From positions 1-14,081 of the forward strand of contig JAAUTT010000032.1 in NCBI GenBank assembly GCA_012031335.1: a stretch of DNA of 14,081 nt, written 5' to 3'. The position numbers and the translations under genes are program-made. Position 1 is the stretch's first letter. Every line of letters starts with the position of its first letter. The stretch is from Bacteroidales bacterium. GTDB lineage: Bacteria > Bacteroidota > Bacteroidia > Bacteroidales > JAAUTT01. Positions 8,258 through 14,081 of this stretch are shown in pieces. Under the pieces are notes generated by a model. It did not search any database. It was not told where the DNA came from and saw only the letters and a list, made by a program, of their open reading frames with translations.

Positions 8258-8568
8258 TTAAAATTTAAAAGAAACACCTGAATAAAGTCCGAAGGCATAT
8301 GGATGCAATTTAACAGCCGAAGAAGTATTAAATGAGTTGATATAATATTTGAATGTAGGTTCGACACTTAAAAATAGGTTCTTTCTCAAATTGTAAACTA
8401 CACCAAAGCCTACTGAAGAACTGTAATTAGTTGATTCCACATTTTCGGTTTTACCAACAGAAGTACCTTCGTCCGAATGGAGTGTAGTTTTATTATTTAC
8501 AAGGAAATGTGTACTTACCCCCCCTAAAAGATGAAGGTTGATTTTGCGGTTAAGTATTTTGTATTTTG
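8258..8568 (-). CDS. Dma-like anti-sigma/outer-membrane protein, C-terminal barrel strands
   Basis: This is the end of the gene whose full span is 8258-9736, about 492 residues when rebuilt. In this frame the sequence continues from IEVPFL as KYKILNRKINLHLLGGVSTH, then STNYSSSVGFGVVYNLRKNLFLSVEPTFKYYI, and ends HPYAFGLYSGVSFKF. Alternating amphipathic strands and a terminal phenylalanine are the classic marks of an outer-membrane beta-barrel recognised by the BAM machinery. A separate protein starting at GTG 8440 is unlikely, since the frame is open and barrel-like well upstream of it. Confidence 0.72.
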
Positions 8569-9736
8569 CAAGAAAGGCACTTCGATAAACTCGAACGACT
8601 GCTGAATATCTTTCGATTCGGCATCGGCAGGTGAAAGTGCTAGATTTCCCGGTGCGTATTCCATTCGGTCCGAATTAGCCGTACCATAAAAATAGAGCTT
8701 TTCGGAGGGTGTAACTATTGTTCCGGTTGAATTGGACACACCTGGCTGGATCAGATTTTTAGCCGAATTCATCTCTGCAAAATGGGATGACTTGGTGACT
8801 GGTCCGGAAAAATTAGATATATTTTCAATTGTTTGCCCCATTTTCATATAATAAACACCTGTTTGAAAAGTCAAACGCGAAGTAGCTTCATAATCGACTA
8901 ATATACCGCTGGCATATGTCACCACAGCCTTTTCAATCTGATCCATGGACGATTTACTCAGATCGGGAGTATTAACTTCCGAAATATTTCTGTAAGAATA
9001 TAATGGTGCCATTTGCCCGCCAATTGCCCATCGATCTTTTTTGGCAACGGGTTCTTCAATAATATTCAGAGCATAAAGGTTATCGTAAACAAGGGTAGTA
9101 TCCTTCGTATTTGCAACAGAAATGGCTGTAATATTTACTTCAAAAGCCGGTACACTTAATTTTTTTAAGGTATGCGCCTGAAGTAAGGCTATTTGTTGTG
9201 TTTGTTCAGGTAACGCATTCACATATTGCTCCTCAGAGTTTTCATTATTGTTAATAATAGTAGTAGCTAAATTCAACTTATCCGAAGAATCGGCCGGAAC
9301 TGAAACCTGGTTGTTAACTGATTCGGAATTTTCTGATGATGAAACTTGTGAGCCAGGTTTACTAGTATTCGCAATTATTGTTTGTTGGGGGGTATTTACT
9401 TTACCTTTAGAAGCAGATTTATTATACTGCTTTTTATTTTCGGATATTGAACCTGTGGAATTACTTTCTAATAGAGTTGGCTGTTTAATAGCCATCTGTG
9501 TTGTATTATCCGCATTGCCGACACTTTCGTAACGACTATAAAACCAGCCACTCAAAGCAGCAAATAATGCTACTGAAGCAGCTGTAGCAATCCAAACAAA
9601 CATTTTCCGTTTATTATTTTTTACCGGCAGGTTTTCCGCAATGTTGTTCCATACATCGGCTGGCGGGGATAACATTAAGATTATCCAAACCATCGCGAAA
9701 GTATGCATCCATTCTATTTTCTCTTTCCTCTTTCAT
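8524..9736 (-). CDS. Dma-like dual-membrane anti-sigma factor, N-terminal and middle part
   Basis: The true start is ATG at 9736, whose ATGA overlaps the stop of the sigma gene (9733-9735). It reads MKEERENRMDAYFRDGLDNLNV. At C4 (plus-strand GGGG, 9665-9668) an extra base shifts the frame, after which PPADVWNNIAENLP follows, the usual pPadvW signature of Bacteroidota anti-sigma heads. Rebuilt residues 45-66 form one transmembrane helix (MFVWIATAASVALFAALSGWFY). Residues 70-230 are a Ser/Asn/Gln/Thr-rich, probably disordered linker. From 232 (WAIGGQMAPLYSYR) beta-barrel strands begin, continued in the C-terminal part. The layout of cytoplasmic head, inner-membrane helix, periplasm-spanning linker and outer-membrane barrel matches the dual membrane-spanning anti-sigma factors reported in Bacteroides. 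It probably holds the adjacent sigma factor inactive until the outer membrane is perturbed. At 8569 a missing base breaks the frame, which then ends at 8524. Confidence 0.75.
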
Positions 9737-9958
9737 GTACCAAATATCCTAATCTTATCTCCGATTTTAATTTTCACTTTCTCCTGAAGGATAGCCCGCG
9801 CTCTCGATAAATTTGACTTTGAACCTCCTTCGGAAATTCCGAGCATTTCGGCAATTTCTTTATGTTGCATTTTTTCGAACACATATAGGTTAAATACCAA
9901 TTTATACTGTGCCGGCAATGCTTGTATCATTTCCATCATTCGCCGGCGCTCAGGGCCG
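9733..9958 (-). CDS. ECF sigma factor, region 4 (frameshifted gene)
   Basis: This is the C-terminal part of the sigma gene (full span 9733-10286, about 184 residues). It carries sigma region 4: MMEMIQALPAQYKLVFNLYV, then the helix-turn-helix HKEIAEMLGISEGGSKSNLSRARAIL, which binds the -35 element. Frame upstream of about 9960 is non-sigma sequence, so the change of frame lies in the GC-rich stretch about 9938-9960, where one base seems to be missing. The stop overlaps the start of the anti-sigma gene, the usual translational coupling for such pairs. Confidence 0.85.
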
Positions 9959-10286
9959 GAAGATCTTCTTCTTCCAACTCTGTAAACAAATCCGGAGCAT
10001 TCTCGAGAGGAACATTGCGGCTTTGCGATCGTAATTTCTCTATCGCTGTATTCACAATAATTCTTCGTACCCATCCTTCGAAAGAACCTGCAAAACTAAA
10101 CTGCCCCAATTTCGAAAAAACCTTCAGAAATCCTTCCTGAAGTATGTCTTTTGCCTCATCGTAATTTTTACAGTAGCGCAAACAAATACCAAACATCTTT
10201 GCAGAATACAAACCGTAAAGCCTTTCCTGAGCTTGACGTTTACCCGCAAGACACTCCTGCACTATATATTTAATATCGTCGGCCAA
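9936..10286 (-). CDS. ECF sigma factor, region 2 (frameshifted gene)
   Basis: This is the N-terminal part of the sigma-70 family ECF factor. Residues 17-85 are region 2: AQERLYGLYSAKMFGICLRY, NYDEAKDILQEGFLKVFSKL and GWVRRIIVNTAIEKLR, which bind the -10 element and core RNA polymerase. The linker (ELEEEDLPALSA) precedes the frame change. The best visible start is TTG at 10286; no in-frame ATG exists upstream, and the family typically starts within a few residues of this point. A promoter with the ACGCAACC motif lies about 80 nt upstream, pointing this way, so the gene is probably autoregulated. Its regulator is the membrane protein downstream. Confidence 0.88.
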   Translation of the reverse strand: MADDIKYIVQECLAGKRQAQERLYGLYSAKMFGICLRYCKNYDEAKDILQEGFLKVFSKLGQFSFAGSFEGWVRRIIVNTAIEKLRSQSRNVPLENAPDLFTELEEEDLPALSAGE

Positions 10287-10361
10287 TCGACTGAGATAAA
10301 TGAAATTAGATCGTAAAGTTACAACTTAATCGGACCGACAAATTTATTGCCCGGTTTTTAT

Positions 10362-10392
10362 TTATGATGAAGGTTTATGAAAATGGTTGCGT
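10362..10392 (-). promoter_or_regulatory. ECF-type promoter of the sigma/anti-sigma operon
   Basis: On the minus strand ACGCAACC (10392-10385) is followed after 15 nt by CATCATAA (10369-10362). The same pair stands before both serpin genes. The AAC core of the -35 is typical of ECF promoters. Transcription would start near 10355, giving a leader of about 70 nt to the sigma start at 10286. Confidence 0.65.
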
Positions 10393-10420
10393 TACCTATT
10401 AAATTAAAAAAAAAGGATTC

Positions 10421-10450
10421 ACGCAACCTTTTTTATCAACTGCATCTATT
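10421..10450 (+). promoter_or_regulatory. ECF-type promoter of serpin 1
   Basis: ACGCAACC (10421-10428), a 14-nt spacer that begins with T6, and CATCTATT (10443-10450). The other two copies have 15-nt spacers, so one T may be missing here, as in other homopolymers of this window. The predicted start is about 20 nt before the ATG at 10477. It diverges from the sigma promoter, the two -35 boxes being 28 nt apart. Confidence 0.68.
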
Positions 10451-10476
10451 AAAAAACGACTTTTAACCATTGAGCC

Positions 10477-10941
10477 ATGAAAATTAAAATCGTAATTCCA
10501 GTTATACTGTTTGCAATAATCATGGGTAGTTGCGAAAAACAACATCAGGAAAACCATGATTCTATCATTACATTGACCAAGGACCAAAAGCAATTAGTTT
10601 CATCATCCAATAATTTTGGTTTCAACATATTTAAGGAAGCCGCACAAAATATTGAAGCCGGAACCAACCTTTTTATTTCGCCTCTTAGCATTTCGATCGC
10701 CCTGACTATGTTATACAATGGATCGGCTAACCTCACAAAGGAGGAATTATCGAATGGTTTGGGTTATTCGGGATTATCGGACGAACAGGTAAACATTGCC
10801 AATCGCGATCTTATAAAATCACTCATAAAAGCAGATCCTAAAGTAATAATGCAGATAGCTAATTCCATCTGGTATAAAAATGGATTTAGCGTAGAACCCA
10901 CCTTCCTTGCTGTAAATAAAACTATTTTGATGCAGAAGTAA
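10477..10941 (+). CDS. Lipoprotein serpin 1, N-terminal part (frameshifted gene)
   Basis: The full gene spans 10477-11705, about 409 residues once an A is restored in AAAA at 10918-10921. Residues 1-19 are a lipoprotein signal peptide with MGSC before the acylated Cys19 (EKQHQE follows), so the protein is probably membrane-anchored and facing outward or periplasmic. The serpin fold follows: ISPLSISIALTMLYNGSA, the GLGYSGLSDEQ segment and IANSIWYKNGF. The frame leaves the serpin after FLAVNK. The intact paralogue downstream reads FLTTNKDYLN at the same place, which locates the lesion exactly. Serpins trap serine or cysteine proteases by suicide inhibition; a known Bacteroidota relative is miropin of Tannerella forsythia. 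Confidence 0.88.
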   Translation: MKIKIVIPVILFAIIMGSCEKQHQENHDSIITLTKDQKQLVSSSNNFGFNIFKEAAQNIEAGTNLFISPLSISIALTMLYNGSANLTKEELSNGLGYSGLSDEQVNIANRDLIKSLIKADPKVIMQIANSIWYKNGFSVEPTFLAVNKTILMQK

Positions 10942-11705
10942 ATTCCGGAAAATTCGATAAAGAAACTAAAGACTCCATAAATTTTTGGGTAGGCAAAAAG
11001 ACTCAGGGAAGAATTCCCGAAATTCTTGATGAGATCCCGGGCGATGTTATTATGTATCTTATAAATGCCATATATTTTAAAGGTATCTGGAGATATAAGT
11101 TTGATAGCAAGCTTACTAAAAACATGAATTTCAATTTAAACGAAGGAAGAACAATTACGACACCCTTTATGAACCAGAAAGGAACCTTTGAATATATGAA
11201 AAACGAAAATTTTTCGGCTGTAAACCTTCCTTATGGCAATTCAAATTTTAGCATGTTTATAATGTTACCAAACGATGGAAATACATGCAATGATATAATT
11301 AACTCCATGAATGATCAGAAATGGGCAAGCTGGAACCAAAGTCTTTCCAAGCAGGAAATTGAAGTGTCATTGCCCAGGTTTAAGTTTGAATTTTTTAAAG
11401 ATATAAAGGAAGAACTTACCGGGTTGGGGATGGATAATATGTTTGGCTCCGCTGCCGACCTTTCAGGAATTACCAAAAGAGGAGGAATTGCCGTATCGCG
11501 CGTCCTTCATAAAACATTTGTTGAAGTTAATGAAGAAGGAACCGAGGCTGCTGCAGTCACCGCTGTGGAGATTAAGGAGACAGCATCTGCGCCGCTGGTA
11601 TTTAAAGCCGACAAGCCTTTCATTTTTGTTATTCGGGAAAAGGACACGAACTGTTTGCTATTTATGGGAATAATGAATAATCCGGCATTAGAAATGCACG
11701 ATTAA
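10922..11705 (+). CDS. Lipoprotein serpin 1, C-terminal part with reactive loop
   Basis: Continuation of serpin 1 in the correct frame: NYFDAEVNSGKFDKETKDSI, then YLINAIYFKGIWRYKF (the conserved breach/shutter segment), LPRFKFEFFKDIKEELTGLG, the hinge VNEEGTEAAAVTAVEI and the closing DKPFIFVIREKDTNCLLFMGIMNNP. Counting P17 from the first Glu of EEGTEAAA, the rebuilt loop reads E365-I-K-E-T369 with P1 about Thr369 and P1' Ala370. The Ala-rich hinge is that of inhibitory serpins. Translation cannot properly begin at the internal ATG at 11052; that product would lack the first half of the fold. The stop TAA (11703-11705) shares its last base with the promoter of serpin 2. Confidence 0.88.
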
Positions 11706-11735
11706 CGCAACCATTTTTCACTAGCTACATCTTTA
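11705..11735 (+). promoter_or_regulatory. ECF-type promoter of serpin 2
   Basis: ACGCAACC (11705-11712), a 15-nt spacer and CATCTTTA (11728-11735). The predicted start is about 20 nt before the ATG at 11760. The -35 box begins on the last base of the serpin 1 stop codon, so serpin 2 can be transcribed from its own promoter as well as by read-through. Confidence 0.7.
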
Positions 11736-11759
11736 ATTAAACTATAAATACCTAAAAGT

Positions 11760-12995
11760 ATGAAATCAGCAATATTCGCCCTGTTTAGCCTTACTTTTTT
11801 TAGTTTCACCTCTTGTGAAAATAAAGACTCGGTTGTGAATCAGGAACCAATTAAATTAACTTCGGAACAGAAGCTAATTGTAAGCTCGTCAAACACTTTT
11901 GGCCTGAATATTTTTAAAACAATAGCTGCAAATACCCCGGAGGGAGAAAATATTTTTGTATCGCCACTGAGTATATCAATGGCTTTGAGTATGCTTTACA
12001 ATGGTGCTGCAACCCAAACATTGAATGAGTTAAAAGAAGGATTGGGTTACTCAGGTTTAACAGACGACCAAATCAATACAGCCAACCGTGATTTGATAAA
12101 AGCACTGATAGCAGCAGATCCTAAGGTTGCCATGGAAATAGCCAACTCCATCTGGTATAAAAACACCTTTCAGGTTGAGCAGAATTTTCTAACCACCAAT
12201 AAAGATTATCTTAATTCCGATGTACGATCGGCCAGTTTTGACGCAGCAACCAAAGACCTTATCAACTCCTGGGTAAGTGACAAAACCCACGCAAAAATCC
12301 CGACAATAGTAGATGAAATCCCTGCTGAAGCTATCATGTATCTTATCAACGCCATTTATTTCAAAGGCACCTGGAAATATAAGTTTGATCAATCCAAAAC
12401 CCAGAAACAAAATTTTTATATGGGTAACGGCACAACAAAACAGGTTGATTTTATGGTTCAGGAAGGATCGTTTGAATATGCCGACAATGATTTATTTACA
12501 GCTGTTAACATGCCTTATGGTGATGGCAGATTCAGTATGATGGCACTTGTACCCAAATCAGACAAAACAATCAATGATGTCCTTGCCGCCATGAGCCAGC
12601 AGAATTGGGATAAATGGAACAACAGTCTGGTTAAAAAGCCTAAGGTGAAAATATACCTTCCAAAATTCAAACTTAGCTACAAAAAGGAATTAAACGAAGA
12701 TCTGCAGGCACTGGGAATGTCAACCATGTTTACTGATATGGCCGATCTTACCCGTATCAATAAAAACGGGAATCTTCAAGTATCGAAGGTGATGCATAAA
12801 ACCTTTGTGGATGTTAACGAAGAAGGAACAGAAGCTGCTGCTGTAACCTCGGTAGAAATTGTCCTTACAAGCGCCGGCCCTGATGACCTTTTGATATTTA
12901 GTGCCAACAAGCCATTTATTTATGTAATTAAGGAAAAAGACTCCAACACACTTCTTTTTATGGGTATTATGAACGAACCTGTAATTGAAAATTAA
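11760..12995 (+). CDS. Lipoprotein serpin 2 (intact)
   Basis: The 411-residue frame is intact, the usual serpin length. A lipoprotein signal peptide ends FTSC at Cys20. The serpin domain follows: FVSPLSISMALSMLYNGAA, IANSIWYKNTF, YLINAIYFKGTWKYKFD, LPKFKLSYKKELNEDLQALG and VMHKTFVDVNEEGTEAAA (hinge, about 345-361), ending ANKPFIYVIKEKDSNTLLFMGIMNEP. By standard counting P17 is Glu354 and P1-P1' is Thr370-Ser371, within I-V-L-T/S-A-G. The loop is three residues longer than in serpin 1 and differs at P3-P2 (VL against KE), while the hinge is nearly identical. It is therefore likely an inhibitor of a different protease, chymotrypsin- or elastase-like if P1 is Thr or the neighbouring Leu. The gene is a tandem duplicate of serpin 1 together with its promoter. 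Confidence 0.93.
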   Translation: MKSAIFALFSLTFFSFTSCENKDSVVNQEPIKLTSEQKLIVSSSNTFGLNIFKTIAANTPEGENIFVSPLSISMALSMLYNGAATQTLNELKEGLGYSGLTDDQINTANRDLIKALIAADPKVAMEIANSIWYKNTFQVEQNFLTTNKDYLNSDVRSASFDAATKDLINSWVSDKTHAKIPTIVDEIPAEAIMYLINAIYFKGTWKYKFDQSKTQKQNFYMGNGTTKQVDFMVQEGSFEYADNDLFTAVNMPYGDGRFSMMALVPKSDKTINDVLAAMSQQNWDKWNNSLVKKPKVKIYLPKFKLSYKKELNEDLQALGMSTMFTDMADLTRINKNGNLQVSKVMHKTFVDVNEEGTEAAAVTSVEIVLTSAGPDDLLIFSANKPFIYVIKEKDSNTLLFMGIMNEPVIEN

Positions 12996-13037
12996 AATAA
13001 AATAGGTTTTGATTAGGGTTAATTTTGGTTTATTAAG

Positions 13038-13090
13038 GAAAACCACCTGCGTTATTTTAACAAAGGTGGTTTTCTGTTTAAGCGCTTTTT
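13038..13090 (+). terminator. Strong hairpin terminator after serpin 2
   Basis: Perfect 11-bp arms GAAAACCACCT (13038-13048) and AGGTGGTTTTC (13064-13074) with a 15-nt loop, followed by a T-rich stretch including T8 near 13083-13090. It lies 43 nt after the serpin 2 stop. The A-rich flank on the other side could also stop the convergent PHP-like gene. Confidence 0.85.
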
Positions 13091-13158
13091 TTTGAAATAG
13101 AATTTTAGTGAACCTATCCTTACTCAAAGTCAGTTAAAAAACTATCGGTTATTGTGAA

Positions 13159-13962
13159 TCAAACTTTTTTAACCGGAACATAAAAATCGTCAGCTTTTAA
13201 ACCACATTTTTTAGCGATGGCCTTGCTATAATCGAGTCGACCAACATTCTGATTTCTCGAATCGGAACCGAAAGTAAATTTTAATCCGGCTTCCTTACAC
13301 ATAAAAATAAATTTATCATGAGGCGTATGCGACATATCATTGATTTCGATAGCGATATTCCTTGCTTTTGCTGCTGTAATAATTTGTTCCATGCGTTTAT
13401 TGGTCCACAACGAATAATAATCGCGTGCTATACAAACAGGCAAAAACAAGGGCCATCCGAAAATATTAACAGGTTCATTATTGAGAATTCTCAAACTATA
13501 TTCCATATATTTCTCCATAAATACCTCTGTATTTTCTACATAAGTATCAAACTGCCAGATATGAAGTGTTTCGCCATTGTCCATAGGCACGTTTTGCGGA
13601 TCCATTAAGATGTAATCCACTTTGGCAAGTAATTCGGCTGAATAATTTTTATGCCAGCCAATACCTGTAGGTTGTAACCCCACATAAACAGGATATTTAC
13701 GCAAGTTTTCGATGTAATTTTTCAGGTCATTATCATCTTTCAGGGCCCAGAATATTGGATGCTCTACTATGCCAAACTTAACTCCACGTTTTTCTCCAAG
13801 ATCAAGAATATGCTTTATTGTAAATTCAGGGGTGGTGTGAACATGCAAATCCAGAAGTGGAAAATCGTATGTTTCATTAAAGTTCACATAACGAAACATT
13901 GGTGACGATGCAGCCATGGCTGTAGCCAGGCCTGATTGTTTAACAAAATGTCTGCGATTCAT
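13159..13962 (-). CDS. Tat-exported PHP-like metallohydrolase with altered metal site
   Basis: The 267-residue frame is intact. Residues 3-20 form a twin-arginine signal (RRHFVKQSGLATAMAASS, pattern RRxFxK), so the folded protein is exported. PHP features follow: motif I LDLHVHT (His40, His42), motif II VEHP (Glu67, His68), EIND near 206-209 and motif IV GSDSR (232-236). PHP enzymes are phosphoesterases with a two- or three-metal site. Two usual ligands look replaced: the HP of motif III reads WP (GWPL, 169-172), and the His of the closing GSDxH is Arg236. Activity may be changed or lost, or the fold may be a related TIM-barrel amidohydrolase. The gene converges on serpin 2, and no functional link is visible. 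The ATG at 13962 gives the Tat signal directly, which supports this start. Confidence 0.75.
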   Translation of the reverse strand: MNRRHFVKQSGLATAMAASSPMFRYVNFNETYDFPLLDLHVHTTPEFTIKHILDLGEKRGVKFGIVEHPIFWALKDDNDLKNYIENLRKYPVYVGLQPTGIGWHKNYSAELLAKVDYILMDPQNVPMDNGETLHIWQFDTYVENTEVFMEKYMEYSLRILNNEPVNIFGWPLFLPVCIARDYYSLWTNKRMEQIITAAKARNIAIEINDMSHTPHDKFIFMCKEAGLKFTFGSDSRNQNVGRLDYSKAIAKKCGLKADDFYVPVKKV

Positions 13963-14081
13963 GGTTGGTGTGAATAAAGTTGAAAAATAATATGAAATTT
14001 ACATATTTTAGGTTAAGTAATATTAAAAGAGGATGCATTATTTTACTTCTACCCTATTCAGTTTTTATCAATAACAACCCT
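13963..14081. other. Upstream edge region, no gene seen
   Basis: This is the AT-rich 5' region of the PHP-like gene. I see neither an ACGCAACC motif nor a full TTG/TAnnTTTG promoter, and no frame long enough to report on either strand before the window ends. Confidence 0.4.

Noticed and set aside
9922..10140. Open plus-strand frame inside the sigma gene, and similar antisense frames in uvrA, the barrel gene and the PHP-like gene
   Set aside because: All are antisense to clear protein families, with no promoter or recognisable protein features.
10385..10434. Inverted repeat GGTTGCGT / ACGCAACC followed by T6, resembling a terminator
   Set aside because: No plus-strand gene lies upstream of it to terminate, the loop is 28 nt, and each arm is separately explained as the -35 box of a divergent promoter because the same octamer, unpaired, stands before serpin 2.
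11052..11705. A separate short serpin starting at the internal ATG
   Set aside because: It would lack the first half of the serpin fold, and the missing part is present upstream in a neighbouring frame.
12720..13127. Open minus-strand frame of 135 codons across the end of serpin 2
   Set aside because: It is antisense to a well-supported serpin, crosses the terminator and has a composition unlike a real protein.
1..14081. CRISPR arrays, insertion sequences, tRNA or rRNA genes
   Set aside because: No regularly spaced repeats, transposase motifs, terminal inverted repeats or RNA-gene signatures were seen on either strand.

Overview
The window looks like chromosomal DNA of a Bacteroidota bacterium, probably an anaerobic or environmental member near the Bacteroidales/Marinilabiliales. 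The reasons are low GC, leaders without strong Shine-Dalgarno sites, -7 boxes of the TAnnTTTG type (3084-3091, 8076-8104), an ECF sigma gene followed by an anti-sigma gene with an outer-membrane barrel, lipoprotein serpins like those of oral Bacteroidota, and a UvrA whose first zinc finger has the CPTT variant that I recall from this phylum.

Layout: everything from 223 to 10286 is on the minus strand, so transcription runs right to left. (1) 223-3045 is a two-gene envelope operon: a secreted protein with two copies of an unrecognised domain and a C-terminal SPOR domain, then a beta-barrel-like protein with a thrombospondin type-3 repeat and an EF-hand, closed by a hairpin terminator. (2) 3159-3869 is a LOG-family (TIGR00730) nucleotide phosphoribohydrolase. 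(3) 4203-8050 holds uvrA, overlapped by an upstream MltD-type lytic transglycosylase gene with its own promoter. (4) 8258-10286 is an ECF sigma factor gene and, overlapping it by ATGA, a protein with a cytoplasmic anti-sigma-like head, one membrane helix, a long low-complexity linker and a C-terminal beta-barrel. This is the layout of the dual membrane-spanning anti-sigma (Dma) proteins described in Bacteroides. (5) 10477-12995, plus strand, is a tandem pair of lipoprotein serpins closed by a strong terminator. (6) 13159-13962, minus strand, is a Tat-exported PHP-like protein.

The most interesting observation joins (4) and (5). The octamer ACGCAACC occurs three times among the intergenic regions examined: upstream of the sigma gene (minus strand), serpin 1 and serpin 2. 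Each copy is followed 14-15 nt later by CATC(W)TWW. This is the geometry of an ECF promoter (-35 with AAC, short -10). It suggests that the sigma factor drives its own operon and both serpins, so that an envelope-spanning sensor controls surface protease inhibitors.

A second theme is broken frames. Six of ten genes (SPOR protein, uvrA, transglycosylase, sigma factor, anti-sigma/barrel protein, serpin 1) carry one or two lesions. Most look like loss of a single base in a short homopolymer, and the proteins rejoin perfectly when it is restored. This fits indel errors in the sequence or assembly better than decay. Split genes are listed as two parts below, each referring to the rebuilt gene.
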